NCBI RefSeq assembly: GCF_001279775.1
Contig: NZ_LGDG01000074.1
Coordinates: 1-64,000 of the forward strand
Reading direction: 5' to 3'
DNA from: Streptomyces sp. MMG1533
GTDB taxonomy: Bacteria > Actinomycetota > Actinomycetes > Streptomycetales > Streptomycetaceae
DNA: 64,000 bases
The notes under the pieces: generated by a model
The model's input: only the letters and a program-made list of their open reading frames with translations
Told to the model about the DNA's origin: nothing
The model's database searches: none
Translations under genes and position numbers: made by a program
Shown here: positions 42,951 through 51,619 of the stretch, one piece after another
How the letters are laid out: each line of letters begins with the position of its first letter
How positions within the stretch are numbered: the first letter of the stretch is position 1

Positions 42951-43895
42951 GTGAGTACGTGCTCAACCGTCTCCCAGGAGCTCGACGAGCCCATTTCCGG
43001 GACCGCGGCCACGGCGAGGACCTGGCTACTGCTGGAGCAGCCCGGTCCCTGGGGTGCCAAGGCGCTCACTTCGAGCCACCTGGACCCCGCGCTGGGCCGT
43101 GCCCTGGAGGCAGCCGCCAAGGGGACGGACGTACGCGTCGCACTGATCCGCCGCCCCGGGCGGCACGCCGACAGCGGCACGCCCACCACGCGTCACGTGT
43201 ACGCCGCCCACACCCTGCCCGGGAACGCATGGCTGCACTCCGCCACCACCTGCGACCCGCGGCAGCTGCTCGACCTCGACTTCGCCGCGCTCGGCAGGGG
43301 CGACCACAGCAGCTTCGACACGGCGCTCGACGGGCGGCCCCACACCGGCGAGCCGCTCGCCCTCGTCTGCACCAACGGCAAGCGCGACCGCTGCTGCGCA
43401 CTCCTCGGCCGCCCGCTCGCCGCCGAGCTCGCCGCGTCCGGCGTCGAGGGCACCTGGGAAGTCACCCATCTGGGTGGTCATCGCTTCTCACCGACGCTGC
43501 TCGTGCTGCCCTACGGATACGCCTACGGCCGCGCCGAGGCCCATGCCGTCAAGCAGGTCCTGCACAGCGTCCAGGAGGGGCGGATCGTCGTGGAGGGGTG
43601 CCGCGGGAACTCGGCCTGGGAGCGACCCGGCCAGGCGGCCGAGCTGGCCGTGCGCACGGCCACGGGCGAGCACGCGGCGGACGCCCTCGCCGTCGTCCGC
43701 ACGGAGGGCGTCGCACCGCGCTGGGAGGTGACCGTCGCCCACTCCGACGGACGGAGCTGGCGGGTCGTCGTGGCCCAGGGCGCGTCCCTGCCGCCCCGCG
43801 CGGAGAGCTGTGGGGCGTCGGTGCTCGGCTCGCCCGCGCGGATGGACGTGATCGCGGTGCGCGAGCTGACGGCGACGACGGCGCTCGCAAGCTGA
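42951..43895 (+). CDS. Sucrase/ferredoxin-like (thioredoxin-like [2Fe-2S]) family protein
   Basis: 314-aa Suc_Fer protein. The cysteine motif CTNGKRDRCC (near residue 143) and THLGGHRFSPTLLVLPYG are the family hallmarks, marking a thioredoxin-like ferredoxin domain; further Cys at the N-terminus (STCSTV) and in VEGCRG. Probable electron-transfer or iron-handling role. The iron box at the start codon suggests induction on iron limitation, for example with siderophore-iron reduction (inference). No Shine-Dalgarno sequence is present, so a leaderless mRNA is likely. Confidence 0.88.
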   Translation: MSTCSTVSQELDEPISGTAATARTWLLLEQPGPWGAKALTSSHLDPALGRALEAAAKGTDVRVALIRRPGRHADSGTPTTRHVYAAHTLPGNAWLHSATTCDPRQLLDLDFAALGRGDHSSFDTALDGRPHTGEPLALVCTNGKRDRCCALLGRPLAAELAASGVEGTWEVTHLGGHRFSPTLLVLPYGYAYGRAEAHAVKQVLHSVQEGRIVVEGCRGNSAWERPGQAAELAVRTATGEHAADALAVVRTEGVAPRWEVTVAHSDGRSWRVVVAQGASLPPRAESCGASVLGSPARMDVIAVRELTATTALAS

Positions 43896-43907
43896 AGGCG
43901 CACCCAG

Positions 43908-43943
43908 CGGTTCACCGAGGCCCTCCGGTTCACCGAGGCCCTC
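43908..43943. repeat. 18-bp perfect tandem duplication
   Basis: CGGTTCACCGAGGCCCTC occurs twice in direct contact, 12 bases past the Suc_Fer stop. Probably replication slippage. Confidence 0.85.
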
Positions 43944-44034
43944 CGGCAACACGTCTCATCCATGCGTCTCACATATTGATCAAGTAATCCACGCCACACC
44001 CCCTGCAGCAGCCGAGGCACACCCACGTACCGTC

Positions 44035-45711
44035 ATGGGTATGAGCCGCACTCCCCCCGCCCGCCGCCTGCGCCTCGGCCTGCCCCGGCGCGTGTTCTCG
44101 CAGGTGCTGCTGATGCAGCTGGCGATCGCCGCGGGAGTCGCGGTGCTCGCGACCGGACTGTTCCTCGCCCCCCTCAGCAACCAGCTGGACGACCAGGCTA
44201 TGCGCCGGGCGCTGGCGATCGCGCAGACCACAGCCGCCGAACCGCGGATCGCCGAAGAGGTCAAGAACACGCCTCCGACGGCCGACGGGCCCGTCCAGAG
44301 GGCGGCGGAGCGGATCCGCGAGTCCACCAAGGCCGAGTACGTCGTGATCATGGACTGGCGAGGCGTGCGCTGGTCGCACCCCACCCCCGACCAGGTCGGC
44401 AGGATCGTGTCGACCGACCCCGGCCAGGCCCTCGCCGGCAAGGAGGTCATGGAGATCGACAGCGGCACCCTGGGCCGCTCCGCCCGCGGCAAGGTACCGC
44501 TGCGCGACAGCGACGGCGACATCGTCGGCGCGGTCTCGGTCGGCATCGCGTACGACAGTGTGCGGGCGCGGCTGATCCACGCGATCCCGGGGCTGTTCGC
44601 GTACGCCGGCGGCGCCCTGGCCGTCGGTGCCCTGGCCGCCTGGCTGATCTCCCGCCGGGTCCATCGCCAGACCCGGGACCTGGCCTTCTCGGACATCTCG
44701 GGGCTGCTCGCGGAGCGCGAGGCCATGCTGCACGGCATCCGGGAAGGCGTCGTGGCCCTGGACCGCACCGGTCGCATCCGCCTGCTCAACGACGAGGCGC
44801 AGCGCCTGCTGGGCATCGGGGACGAGGCCGTCGGCCGCTCCCCCGACGAGGCGCTCGGCCAAGGCCGTACCGCCGACGTCCTCGCGGGCCGGGTGACGGG
44901 CACCGACCTGCTCACCGTGCGCGGCCAGCGCGTGCTGGTCACCAACCGCATGCCCACCGACGACGGCGGCGCGGTCGCCACTCTGCGCGACCGCACCGAA
45001 CTGGAGCAGCTGGGCCGGGAACTCGACTCCACGCAGGGACTGATCGACGCCCTGCGTGCCCAGGACCACGAGCACGCCAACCGCATGCACACGCTCCTCG
45101 GACTGCTCGAACTGGAGATGTACGACGACGCCGTGGAGTTCGTCGGCGAGGTCGTCGGCGATCACCGCGCCACCGCCGAACAGGTCACCGAGAAGATCCT
45201 GGACCCCTTGCTTGCCGCCCTGCTGGTCGGCAAGGCGACCGTCGCGGCCGAGCGCGGAGTCGCCCTGTGGGTCTCGGACCGGACCCGGCTGCCGGACCGG
45301 CTGGTTGACCCCGGTGGGCTGGTCACGATCCTCGGCAACCTGGTGGACAACGCCCTGGACGCCGTCGCGGGCACAGCGCACGCGCGCGTGGAGGTCGAAC
45401 TGCGTGCGGAGGGGCGCACCGCGGTTCTCAGGGTGCGGGACACGGGCCCCGGAATCCCGGTGGAGCACCGCGAGCTGGTCTTCACCGAGGGCTGGTCCAC
45501 GAAGAAGCCGCCGGCCCATCGCAACCGCGGCATCGGGCTCTCCCTGGTGCGCAGGCTCGCCGAGCGCCAAGGTGGCAGCGCCACGGTCGGCGAGGCGGGC
45601 GGCGGGGGCGCGGAGTTCACGGTCGTCCTGCCCGACGCCCTGGCCGAACCGGAACCGGCCCTCACCGCGCCGCAGGCACAGCCGTCCGCCATCGAGGAGG
45701 AGTCGCGATGA
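44035..45711 (+). CDS. CitA/DcuS-family sensor histidine kinase
   Basis: 558-aa membrane sensor. TM1 is about 22-45, followed by an external PAS-like (CitA/Cache) domain (about 46-180: EYVVIMDWRGVRWSHPTPDQ, VPLRDSDGDIVGAVSVG), TM2 about 183-203, a cytoplasmic PAS (about 220-310), the H-box (QDHEHANRMHTLLGLLEL) and an HATPase domain (NLVDNALDA, RGIGLSLVRRL). The family senses citrate or C4-dicarboxylates. ATG at 44035, or 2 codons on; no ribosome site is visible. Overlaps the regulator gene by 4 bases. Confidence 0.9.
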   Translation: MGMSRTPPARRLRLGLPRRVFSQVLLMQLAIAAGVAVLATGLFLAPLSNQLDDQAMRRALAIAQTTAAEPRIAEEVKNTPPTADGPVQRAAERIRESTKAEYVVIMDWRGVRWSHPTPDQVGRIVSTDPGQALAGKEVMEIDSGTLGRSARGKVPLRDSDGDIVGAVSVGIAYDSVRARLIHAIPGLFAYAGGALAVGALAAWLISRRVHRQTRDLAFSDISGLLAEREAMLHGIREGVVALDRTGRIRLLNDEAQRLLGIGDEAVGRSPDEALGQGRTADVLAGRVTGTDLLTVRGQRVLVTNRMPTDDGGAVATLRDRTELEQLGRELDSTQGLIDALRAQDHEHANRMHTLLGLLELEMYDDAVEFVGEVVGDHRATAEQVTEKILDPLLAALLVGKATVAAERGVALWVSDRTRLPDRLVDPGGLVTILGNLVDNALDAVAGTAHARVEVELRAEGRTAVLRVRDTGPGIPVEHRELVFTEGWSTKKPPAHRNRGIGLSLVRRLAERQGGSATVGEAGGGGAEFTVVLPDALAEPEPALTAPQAQPSAIEEESR

Positions 45712-46388
45712 TCGAGGTCCTGGTCGTGGACGACGACATCCGGGTGGCACGGGTCAACGCCGCCTACGTCGAGAAGGTCCCGGGCTTCCATGTGGCCGGC
45801 GAGGCACACAGCGCGGCGGAGGCGCTGCTCCAGCTGGAGGCGCTGCCCCACGTGGACCTGGTCCTCCTGGACCACTACCTGCCCGACGAGACGGGCCTCA
45901 CGGTCGTCCAGGAGATGCGCCGACTCGGCCACCAGACCGACGTGATCATGGTGACGGCGGCGCGGGACGTCTCCACGGTGCAGGCCGCGATGCGGCAGGG
46001 CGCGCTGCAGTACCTGGTCAAGCCGTTCGCCTTCGCGGGCCTGCGCGCCAAACTGGAGGCGTACGCGCAGCTGCGCCGCACCCTCGACAGCGGCGGCGAG
46101 GCGGAGCAGGCCGAGGTGGACCGCATCTTCGGCGCCCTGTCCACACCGTCGGAGCCCGAACTCCCCAAAGGCCACTCCCCCACTACCGCGGAGCTCGTCC
46201 GCCGCTCCCTGATGAACGCCGAAGGCCCTCTGTCGGCTCAGGAGATCGCCGAACGCACCGGTGTGAGCCGCCAGACCGCCCAGCGCTACCTGAAGCTCCT
46301 GGAGCGCACGGGACGGGCCAGACTCACCCTCAAGTACGGCGACGCGGGCCGCCCGGAACACCGTTACGTGTGGGCGACCCGCACCTGA
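45708..46388 (+). CDS. CitB/DcuR-family response regulator
   Basis: 226-aa regulator. The receiver domain has EVLVVDDDIRV, phospho-acceptor Asp in LVLLDHYLPDETG and Lys in YLVKPFAF. The C-terminal HTH is of the CitB type (SAQEIAERTGVSRQTAQRYL). ATGA overlap with the kinase gene. Likely controls carboxylate uptake or use. The acetate permease gene actP lies convergently 78 bases downstream; a link is inference. Confidence 0.92.
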   Translation: MIEVLVVDDDIRVARVNAAYVEKVPGFHVAGEAHSAAEALLQLEALPHVDLVLLDHYLPDETGLTVVQEMRRLGHQTDVIMVTAARDVSTVQAAMRQGALQYLVKPFAFAGLRAKLEAYAQLRRTLDSGGEAEQAEVDRIFGALSTPSEPELPKGHSPTTAELVRRSLMNAEGPLSAQEIAERTGVSRQTAQRYLKLLERTGRARLTLKYGDAGRPEHRYVWATRT

Positions 46389-46466
46389 GGGCACGACCGC
46401 TGGGGCCGCCCCTGTACGCAGGTGAGGCCGATGCGTACGACGGTGAAGACGCCGCCCCTCCGCCCC

Positions 46467-48059
46467 TTACACGGCCCCCGCTCCGGTCAGGGACCGCACC
46501 TCGGTCTCCGCATGCTTGGCCTCGTCGGGCAGTTCCGCCGAGGTGACCGTGCCGAGCCAGCCCGCGACGAAGCCCAGCGGGATCGAGACGAGACCGGGGT
46601 TCTGCAGCGGGAAGTACTGGAAATCGACGCCGGGGAACAGTGATTCGGGGCTGCCCGACACCACCGGCGACAGCACCACGAGCACGACGGCCGGGATCAG
46701 CCCGCCGTAGACGGCGCACACGGCGCCGCGGGTGGTGAAGCCCCGCCAGAACAGCGAGTAGAGCAGCACCGGCAGATTGGCTGATGCGGCGACGGCGAAG
46801 GCGAGTCCCACGAGGAACGCCACGTTCAGGTCGCGCGCCAGCAGACCGAGGGCGATCGCGATCACCCCGATGCCGACGGCAGCGGCGCGGGCGACGGCCA
46901 CTTCGCTGCGCGGCTTGACGTGCGGGCGCCGCAGTGAGGCGTACAGGTCGTGGGCGACGGACGCGGAGGAGGCGAGCGTGATCCCGGCGACCACGGCGAG
47001 AATCGTGGCGAAGGCGACGGCGGCGACGATCGCAAAGAGAACCGTTCCTCCCGTGGAGTCCGCGCCGCCGCCCAGGTCGAGTGCCAGCAGTGGAACAGCC
47101 GTGTTCCCGGCCGCGTTCGATCCCCGAACCGCCTCCGGCCCCACGATCGCCGCCGCGCCGAACCCGAGGACGATCGTCATCAGGTAGAAGCCGCCGATGA
47201 GGCCGATCGACCACACGACCGAACGCCGGGCAGCGCGCGCGGTGGGCACGGTGTAGAAGCGGGACAGGATGTGCGGCAGCCCGGCCGTGCCCAGCACCAG
47301 CGCGAGTCCCAGGCTGATGAAGTCGAAGCGGGCGGTCCAGTCCCCGCCGTACTTCAGACCGGGTGCCAGGAACGAGTCACCGTGACCGCTGCGCTCCGCA
47401 GCCGTGAGCAGCAGCTGGTCGAAGTCGCCGTGGAACCTGAGCAGGACGAGCACGGTCAGCGTGACGGTGCCCCCGAGCAGCAGTACCGCCTTCACGATCT
47501 GGATCCAGGTCGTGGCTCGCATCCCTCCCAACGACACATAGATCACCATGAGCGCGCCGACCCCGATGACCGTCCAGGTCTGCGCCACCTCGCTGGTGCC
47601 CCCGAGCAGCAGCGCGACCAGACTGCCCGCTCCCACCATCTGCGCCACCAGATACAGAACGGACACCGTGACCGAGGAGGTTCCCGCCGCGATCCGCACG
47701 GGCCGCTCCCTCATCCGCGCCGCGACCACGTCGGCGAGCGTGAACCTCCCGCAGTTGCGCACCAGTTCGGCGACGAGGAACAGCACCACGAGCCAGGCCA
47801 CGAGGAATCCCACCGAGTACAGCAGTCCGTCATAGCCGTAAAGGGCGATGAGTCCGGAGATACCGAGGAAGGAGGCGGCCGACATGTAGTCACCCGCGAT
47901 GGCAAAACCATTCTCCATCGGAGAGAAGAGCCGGCCCCCCGCGTAGAACTCCTCCGCCGAACCGTGCCGGTGACGGCTCACCCATGTCGTGATCCCCAGC
48001 GTGACGGCGACGAACACACTGAACAGCAGCAACGCCAGTGTCTGATGGTCCCCCGTCAC
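46467..48059 (-). CDS. actP: Cation/acetate symporter (SSS family, ActP-like)
   Basis: 530-aa sodium-solute symporter with about 13 membrane helices. Family motifs: EEFYAGGRLFSPMENGFAIA, GDYMSAASFLGISG, and GTAGLPHILSRFYTVP. It imports acetate and related short carboxylates with Na+ or H+. The GTG start overlaps the DUF485 stop (GTGA); DUF485 genes regularly precede actP. An internal repeat is not seen and length is normal. Confidence 0.92.
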   Translation of the reverse strand: MTGDHQTLALLLFSVFVAVTLGITTWVSRHRHGSAEEFYAGGRLFSPMENGFAIAGDYMSAASFLGISGLIALYGYDGLLYSVGFLVAWLVVLFLVAELVRNCGRFTLADVVAARMRERPVRIAAGTSSVTVSVLYLVAQMVGAGSLVALLLGGTSEVAQTWTVIGVGALMVIYVSLGGMRATTWIQIVKAVLLLGGTVTLTVLVLLRFHGDFDQLLLTAAERSGHGDSFLAPGLKYGGDWTARFDFISLGLALVLGTAGLPHILSRFYTVPTARAARRSVVWSIGLIGGFYLMTIVLGFGAAAIVGPEAVRGSNAAGNTAVPLLALDLGGGADSTGGTVLFAIVAAVAFATILAVVAGITLASSASVAHDLYASLRRPHVKPRSEVAVARAAAVGIGVIAIALGLLARDLNVAFLVGLAFAVAASANLPVLLYSLFWRGFTTRGAVCAVYGGLIPAVVLVVLSPVVSGSPESLFPGVDFQYFPLQNPGLVSIPLGFVAGWLGTVTSAELPDEAKHAETEVRSLTGAGAV

Positions 48060-48616
48060 GACACACCGCCCCGGATGCCGCGCGTCAGTTCCTGGGTGTC
48101 CCACCGCAGTTCGAGCGCGGCCCGGTCCCGGCGCAGCCGCGCATGCCGCGCGTACGCCCAGGTGAACAGGAAGGTCGTAAGGAACTGCCCCAGCCCAGCC
48201 AGCATCGCCACGTTCACGGCGCCCGCCACGGGGCGCGCCATCAGCCCGGGCGCCGTCGTCGCGGTCACGACGTAGGCGACGTACCAGACGAAGAACACGA
48301 CGACCGCGGGCACCACGAACCTCCGGTACCGGCTACGCACCTCCTGGAAGGCCGCGCTGCGCTGCACCTCCAGGTACACCTCGGCCGCGGCAACAGCCGG
48401 GGCCTCGTGCTCCTGCCGCACCCCAGACACCGCCGGCACGGGCGCGCCGACACCACCCGACTCGCCCCAGCCGGAGGCCAGCGCGTCGTACCAGGGGTCG
48501 TCGTACCTCACCTGTCCGCGCCCCTCGGCCTGCGCCTGATCATGACCGTCGTGGTTGTCGACCGAACTCTCGGCACCACCGCCGCCTCCGCGGGGGCGAC
48601 CGTTGCTTGGCTGCAT
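48056..48616 (-). CDS. DUF485 family membrane protein, actP partner
   Basis: 186-aa protein. The first 75 residues are low-complexity and hydrophilic. The DUF485 core (about 80-185) carries AAFQEVRSRYRRFVVPAVVVF and two membrane helices (VVPAVVVFFVWYVAYVVTA; VNVAMLAGLGQFLTTFLFTW). In other bacteria (YjcH) it is co-transcribed with the acetate permease. ATG at 48616 is chosen; a TTG two codons earlier is possible; the ribosome site is weak for both. Confidence 0.88.
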   Translation of the reverse strand: MQPSNGRPRGGGGGAESSVDNHDGHDQAQAEGRGQVRYDDPWYDALASGWGESGGVGAPVPAVSGVRQEHEAPAVAAAEVYLEVQRSAAFQEVRSRYRRFVVPAVVVFFVWYVAYVVTATTAPGLMARPVAGAVNVAMLAGLGQFLTTFLFTWAYARHARLRRDRAALELRWDTQELTRGIRGGVS

Positions 48617-48685
48617 GCCCAAGGATGGACAGAACCGGAAGGTCCCCGACTCTTCTTCCCGGCGCTCTTCACCCCATCAGGTGAC

Positions 48686-49369
48686 TCACCCCCTCGGCGG
48701 CCGTACAAGCCCTTTCCCGTACGCATAACGCACCGCCTGCGCACGGTCCTTGAGTCCCGTCTTGGCGAAGAGGTTGTTGATGTGGGTCTTCACCGTCGCC
48801 GTGGAGACGTGCAACCGACGGGCGATCTCCTGATTGCCGAGGCCCTCGGCAATCAGGACCAGCACCTCGGTCTCCCGCACGGTGAGCCCGTCCGGCGCCC
48901 CGGCGGGCGCCGCCGATGCCGGCTCGGGTTCCGACAACCTCTCCAGGAGCCGTCGCTGGATGCTCGGCGACAACCCCGCGTCCCCGGACAGCACACTCTG
49001 CACGGCCCGCACGATCTCGTCACCCCCCGCGTCCTTGGTCAGATAGCCACGCGCTCCCGCTCGCAGCGCCGGGAACAGCGACTCGTCGTCCGCGTAGGTC
49101 GTGAGCACCACGACCTGTGTCCCGGGATACTCGGCCCGGATACGGCGGGTCGCCTCCACCCCGTCGCAGCGGGGCATGCGCAGATCCATCAGCACCACGT
49201 CCGGGGCGAGTTCGGCCACGAGCTTCACGGCCTCGTCTCCGTCCCCCGCGGCTCCGACGACGTCGATTCCGGGCAGCAGCCCCAACAACATCACGATGCC
49301 CTCACGGACCACGGTCTGGTCGTCCACGACCACCACCCGCGCCGCCTTCTCCCCCGCTCCCTCCGTCAT
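48686..49369 (-). CDS. LuxR/NarL-family response regulator
   Basis: 227-aa regulator. Receiver: RVVVVDDQTVVREG, phospho-acceptor Asp in VVLMDLRMPRCDG and Lys in GYLTKDAG. The C-terminal LuxR HTH has LTVRETEVLVLIAEGLGNQE and VSTATVKTHINNLFAKTGL. The start overlaps the stop of the kinase gene by 4 bases (ATGA). Targets unknown. Confidence 0.93.
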   Translation of the reverse strand: MTEGAGEKAARVVVVDDQTVVREGIVMLLGLLPGIDVVGAAGDGDEAVKLVAELAPDVVLMDLRMPRCDGVEATRRIRAEYPGTQVVVLTTYADDESLFPALRAGARGYLTKDAGGDEIVRAVQSVLSGDAGLSPSIQRRLLERLSEPEPASAAPAGAPDGLTVRETEVLVLIAEGLGNQEIARRLHVSTATVKTHINNLFAKTGLKDRAQAVRYAYGKGLVRPPRG

Positions 49370-50517
49370 ACAGGCACCTGCAACGTCACCACGAACCCCT
49401 CCTTGTCCGGCCCCGCGTCCAGCGAACCGCCCAGCAGTTCGGCACGCTCCCGCATTCCCAGAAGACCGTACCCGGCACCACTCTCGCCGAGTTCACCCGG
49501 CGAACCGCCCGAGTCCCGCACGACCAGCGTCACTTGCTGCTCGCCGTACTCCAGCCTCACCTGCACCTTCGCCCCCGACGCATGCTTGCGTACGTTGGTC
49601 AGGGCCTCCTGCGCGACCCTGCGCACAGCCTGCGACGCCTCGGCCGGCAGTGGCCTGCGCTCACCCGAAATGGTGGCTGCGGCACCGGCGGCCTCACCGA
49701 CGAGCTGGGTCAGGAAGTCCTCCAGCGGAGTCAGCTCACCACGCAGCGCCGACAGCGCCTGCCGGGTCTCGGCGAGTCCGTCGCGGGCCATTCCCCGGGC
49801 CGCCACCACCCGCTCGAGGATCTGCTCCCGGTCTGCCCCTCCCTCGATCAGCAGCCGGGCCGCCTCCAGGTGCACGAGCTGCGCCGAGAGACTGTGGGCC
49901 AGCACGTCATGGATCTCCCGTGCAATGCGCGCCCGCTCCGCAAGGGCCGCCGACTCCGCCTCCGCCGCCCGCGCGGCACGCTCCTGGGCGAGCAGCCGCT
50001 GGGCGTTGCCGCGGGCCTCGGCGTCCAGCCGCAGGACATATCCGGCGAGGGCGAGCCCCGCTGTCGTGGCCGCGGTGGTCAACCAGGGGTCGTCATTGAC
50101 CGCGGCGTACGAAGTGAGGGCGACCGCGGTCACCGGCAGGGCGGCCATGAGGGGCAGCCGCTCCAGTGCGGTGACGGCACACCCGCACCACAGGACGAGG
50201 GCGGGAACCCTGAAGTCGGCGGTCTGGGCGACCACCGCAATCCCCAGGAGCACGGTGGTGAGAGCCAGGGAGGGCCAGAGCCGGTGCGCCAGGGTGGTGC
50301 GGTAGAGGGCCCAGGCCACGAACGCGGCCAACAGGACGGCCCCCGCGGCCCCGAGCGCCTGCCAGCCGTGCACCTGGCTGCCAGTGAAGACGCCCCACAG
50401 GAGCATGCCCAGCACCAGGGCACGCACCACCCACCCGAGCAGGCGCCGGGGGCCCGAGGTCCCGCCACGCCCGAGTGCCTCTCGGGAGGGCCAGCGTGTC
50501 CAGGCGTTCTCCGTCAC
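49366..50517 (-). CDS. NarL-type sensor histidine kinase (HisKA_3)
   Basis: 383-aa kinase. About five hydrophobic helices lie between residues 25 and 160 with no large external loop, so the signal may be in the membrane. The dimerisation helix has phospho-His in ERARIAREIHDVLAHSLS; the ATPase domain has AQEALTNVRKHA and GYGLLGMRERAELLGG. GTG at 50517 overlaps the DUF1453 gene stop (GTGA). Middle gene of a tight three-gene operon. Confidence 0.9.
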   Translation of the reverse strand: MTENAWTRWPSREALGRGGTSGPRRLLGWVVRALVLGMLLWGVFTGSQVHGWQALGAAGAVLLAAFVAWALYRTTLAHRLWPSLALTTVLLGIAVVAQTADFRVPALVLWCGCAVTALERLPLMAALPVTAVALTSYAAVNDDPWLTTAATTAGLALAGYVLRLDAEARGNAQRLLAQERAARAAEAESAALAERARIAREIHDVLAHSLSAQLVHLEAARLLIEGGADREQILERVVAARGMARDGLAETRQALSALRGELTPLEDFLTQLVGEAAGAAATISGERRPLPAEASQAVRRVAQEALTNVRKHASGAKVQVRLEYGEQQVTLVVRDSGGSPGELGESGAGYGLLGMRERAELLGGSLDAGPDKEGFVVTLQVPV

Positions 50518-51038
50518 ACACGTTCCTTCCACGCCGGCGCGGACATGCGGTCACCGTACGCCGTGCCGAACTCGACAGTCGGGCGCAGGGACTGGGCCCG
50601 CCAGGCGAGGATCCCGGAGCGGACCAGAAGCGTGGCCGCCAGGGCGAGCAGCAGGGCGGAGGAGTCCTGATGGATGCCGAGCGCCGCGCCGAGCGCGAAG
50701 AGGCCGACCCGCAGTCCGATACCGACGGCCCAGACCGCTCCGCTCGCCTTGGTGCTCTTGCTCCACACCGCGCCGCCCGGCTCCACCCATATTCGGGTGG
50801 TCCAGGCCCAGCCGGCTCCGATGGCGAGGCCCGTGAACAACTCGGCGACGAGCAGGACGACCGATGCCGTGTGGTGATGCGCGTCCACTATCCGCGGCTC
50901 GCGGAACGCTACAACGGCCAGGACCGCCGGCAGGAGCCACCAGCGCCTTTTGGTGTCGATCCGGCCGGGGCGGAACTGCCGGACGACCACCAGGACGACC
51001 ACGGCCACGATCATCAACGCGTCGACGAGCCCAGGCAT
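50514..51038 (-). CDS. DUF1453 (CcdC-like) family membrane protein
   Basis: 174-aa protein with about four membrane helices (VDALMIVAVVVLVVVRQF, LPAVLAVVAF, TASVVLLVAELFTGLAIGAG, SALLLALAATLLVRSG) and the family-type segment FRPGRIDTKRRWWLLP. It starts behind GGAGG. Coupled with the kinase and regulator downstream, so it may be an accessory sensor subunit (inference). Confidence 0.8.
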   Translation of the reverse strand: MPGLVDALMIVAVVVLVVVRQFRPGRIDTKRRWWLLPAVLAVVAFREPRIVDAHHHTASVVLLVAELFTGLAIGAGWAWTTRIWVEPGGAVWSKSTKASGAVWAVGIGLRVGLFALGAALGIHQDSSALLLALAATLLVRSGILAWRAQSLRPTVEFGTAYGDRMSAPAWKERV

Positions 51039-51228
51039 CAGAGCCTCCGTAGCGAGGAAAGGCGAGACGGCAGCGAGCACCGCCGACGCCTTCGACGCTA
51101 CGCAAATGCGCAGGCCGGCAGATCGGAGCAGGGGTGGATCATGGGTGGATCCCCGACCACCGCGGGCCTCCACCCACGGGTGGAGACACCCTCGGTGCAT
51201 CCGCTGGACTCGCCAGACAGCGAGTTCG

Positions 51229-51384
51229 CACCACGCATCAGACCCGCACAGACACCGGACTCGCACACACATCGGACCCGCGCACACGCCGACTTCGCAC
51301 CACACATCGGCCCCGCGCCCGCGCCGGTTTCGCACCACACATCGCACCCGCGCACACGCCGGACTCGCACACACGCCGGGCTCG
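51229..51384. repeat. Degenerate 34/35-bp tandem repeat, about 4.5 copies
   Basis: Units at 51229-51263, 51264-51297, 51298-51332, 51333-51367 and a partial to 51384. Each starts CACCACACATCG or CACACACATCG and ends with a CGCCGGACTCG-like motif. Copies are 75-90% alike and directly adjoin, with no spacers. Confidence 0.85.
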
Positions 51385-51409
51385 CGCGTCCGCTGCAAGC
51401 CGACGCGAA

Positions 51410-51473
51410 CGGCACCGCCGTGCGCACCCTCCCGCCGCGACCGGCACCGCCGTGCAGGCCGTCCCGCCGCAGC
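51410..51473. repeat. 32-bp tandem duplication
   Basis: Two units starting CGGCACCGCCGTGC (51410-51441 and 51442-51473), differing at a few positions, just after the 35-bp repeat block. Confidence 0.75.
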
Positions 51474-51619
51474 CGCAAACACCCGGCGCCCATGCCGCAC
51501 GCCTCGACGCGCCCAACCCGGACACAGCCCCGGCCTTGCACCTCACGCCCGCCCTGCCCTGCCCCGACTACCCGCCCCTGGGCCCGGCCCATCTCACCGG
51601 CCCGAGCCCAGCGCAGCGG

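Larger units (their letters stand above)
51039..51619. other. Long repeat-rich intergenic region between DUF1453 operon and parE
   Basis: 581 bases. It holds two sets of short tandem repeats (see 51229-51384 and 51410-51473) and no gene that I can support, although long frames stay open because of the biased composition. Confidence 0.6.

Noticed and set aside
51229..51384. CRISPR array
   Set aside because: Units adjoin without spacers, they are imperfect, and no cas gene is near.
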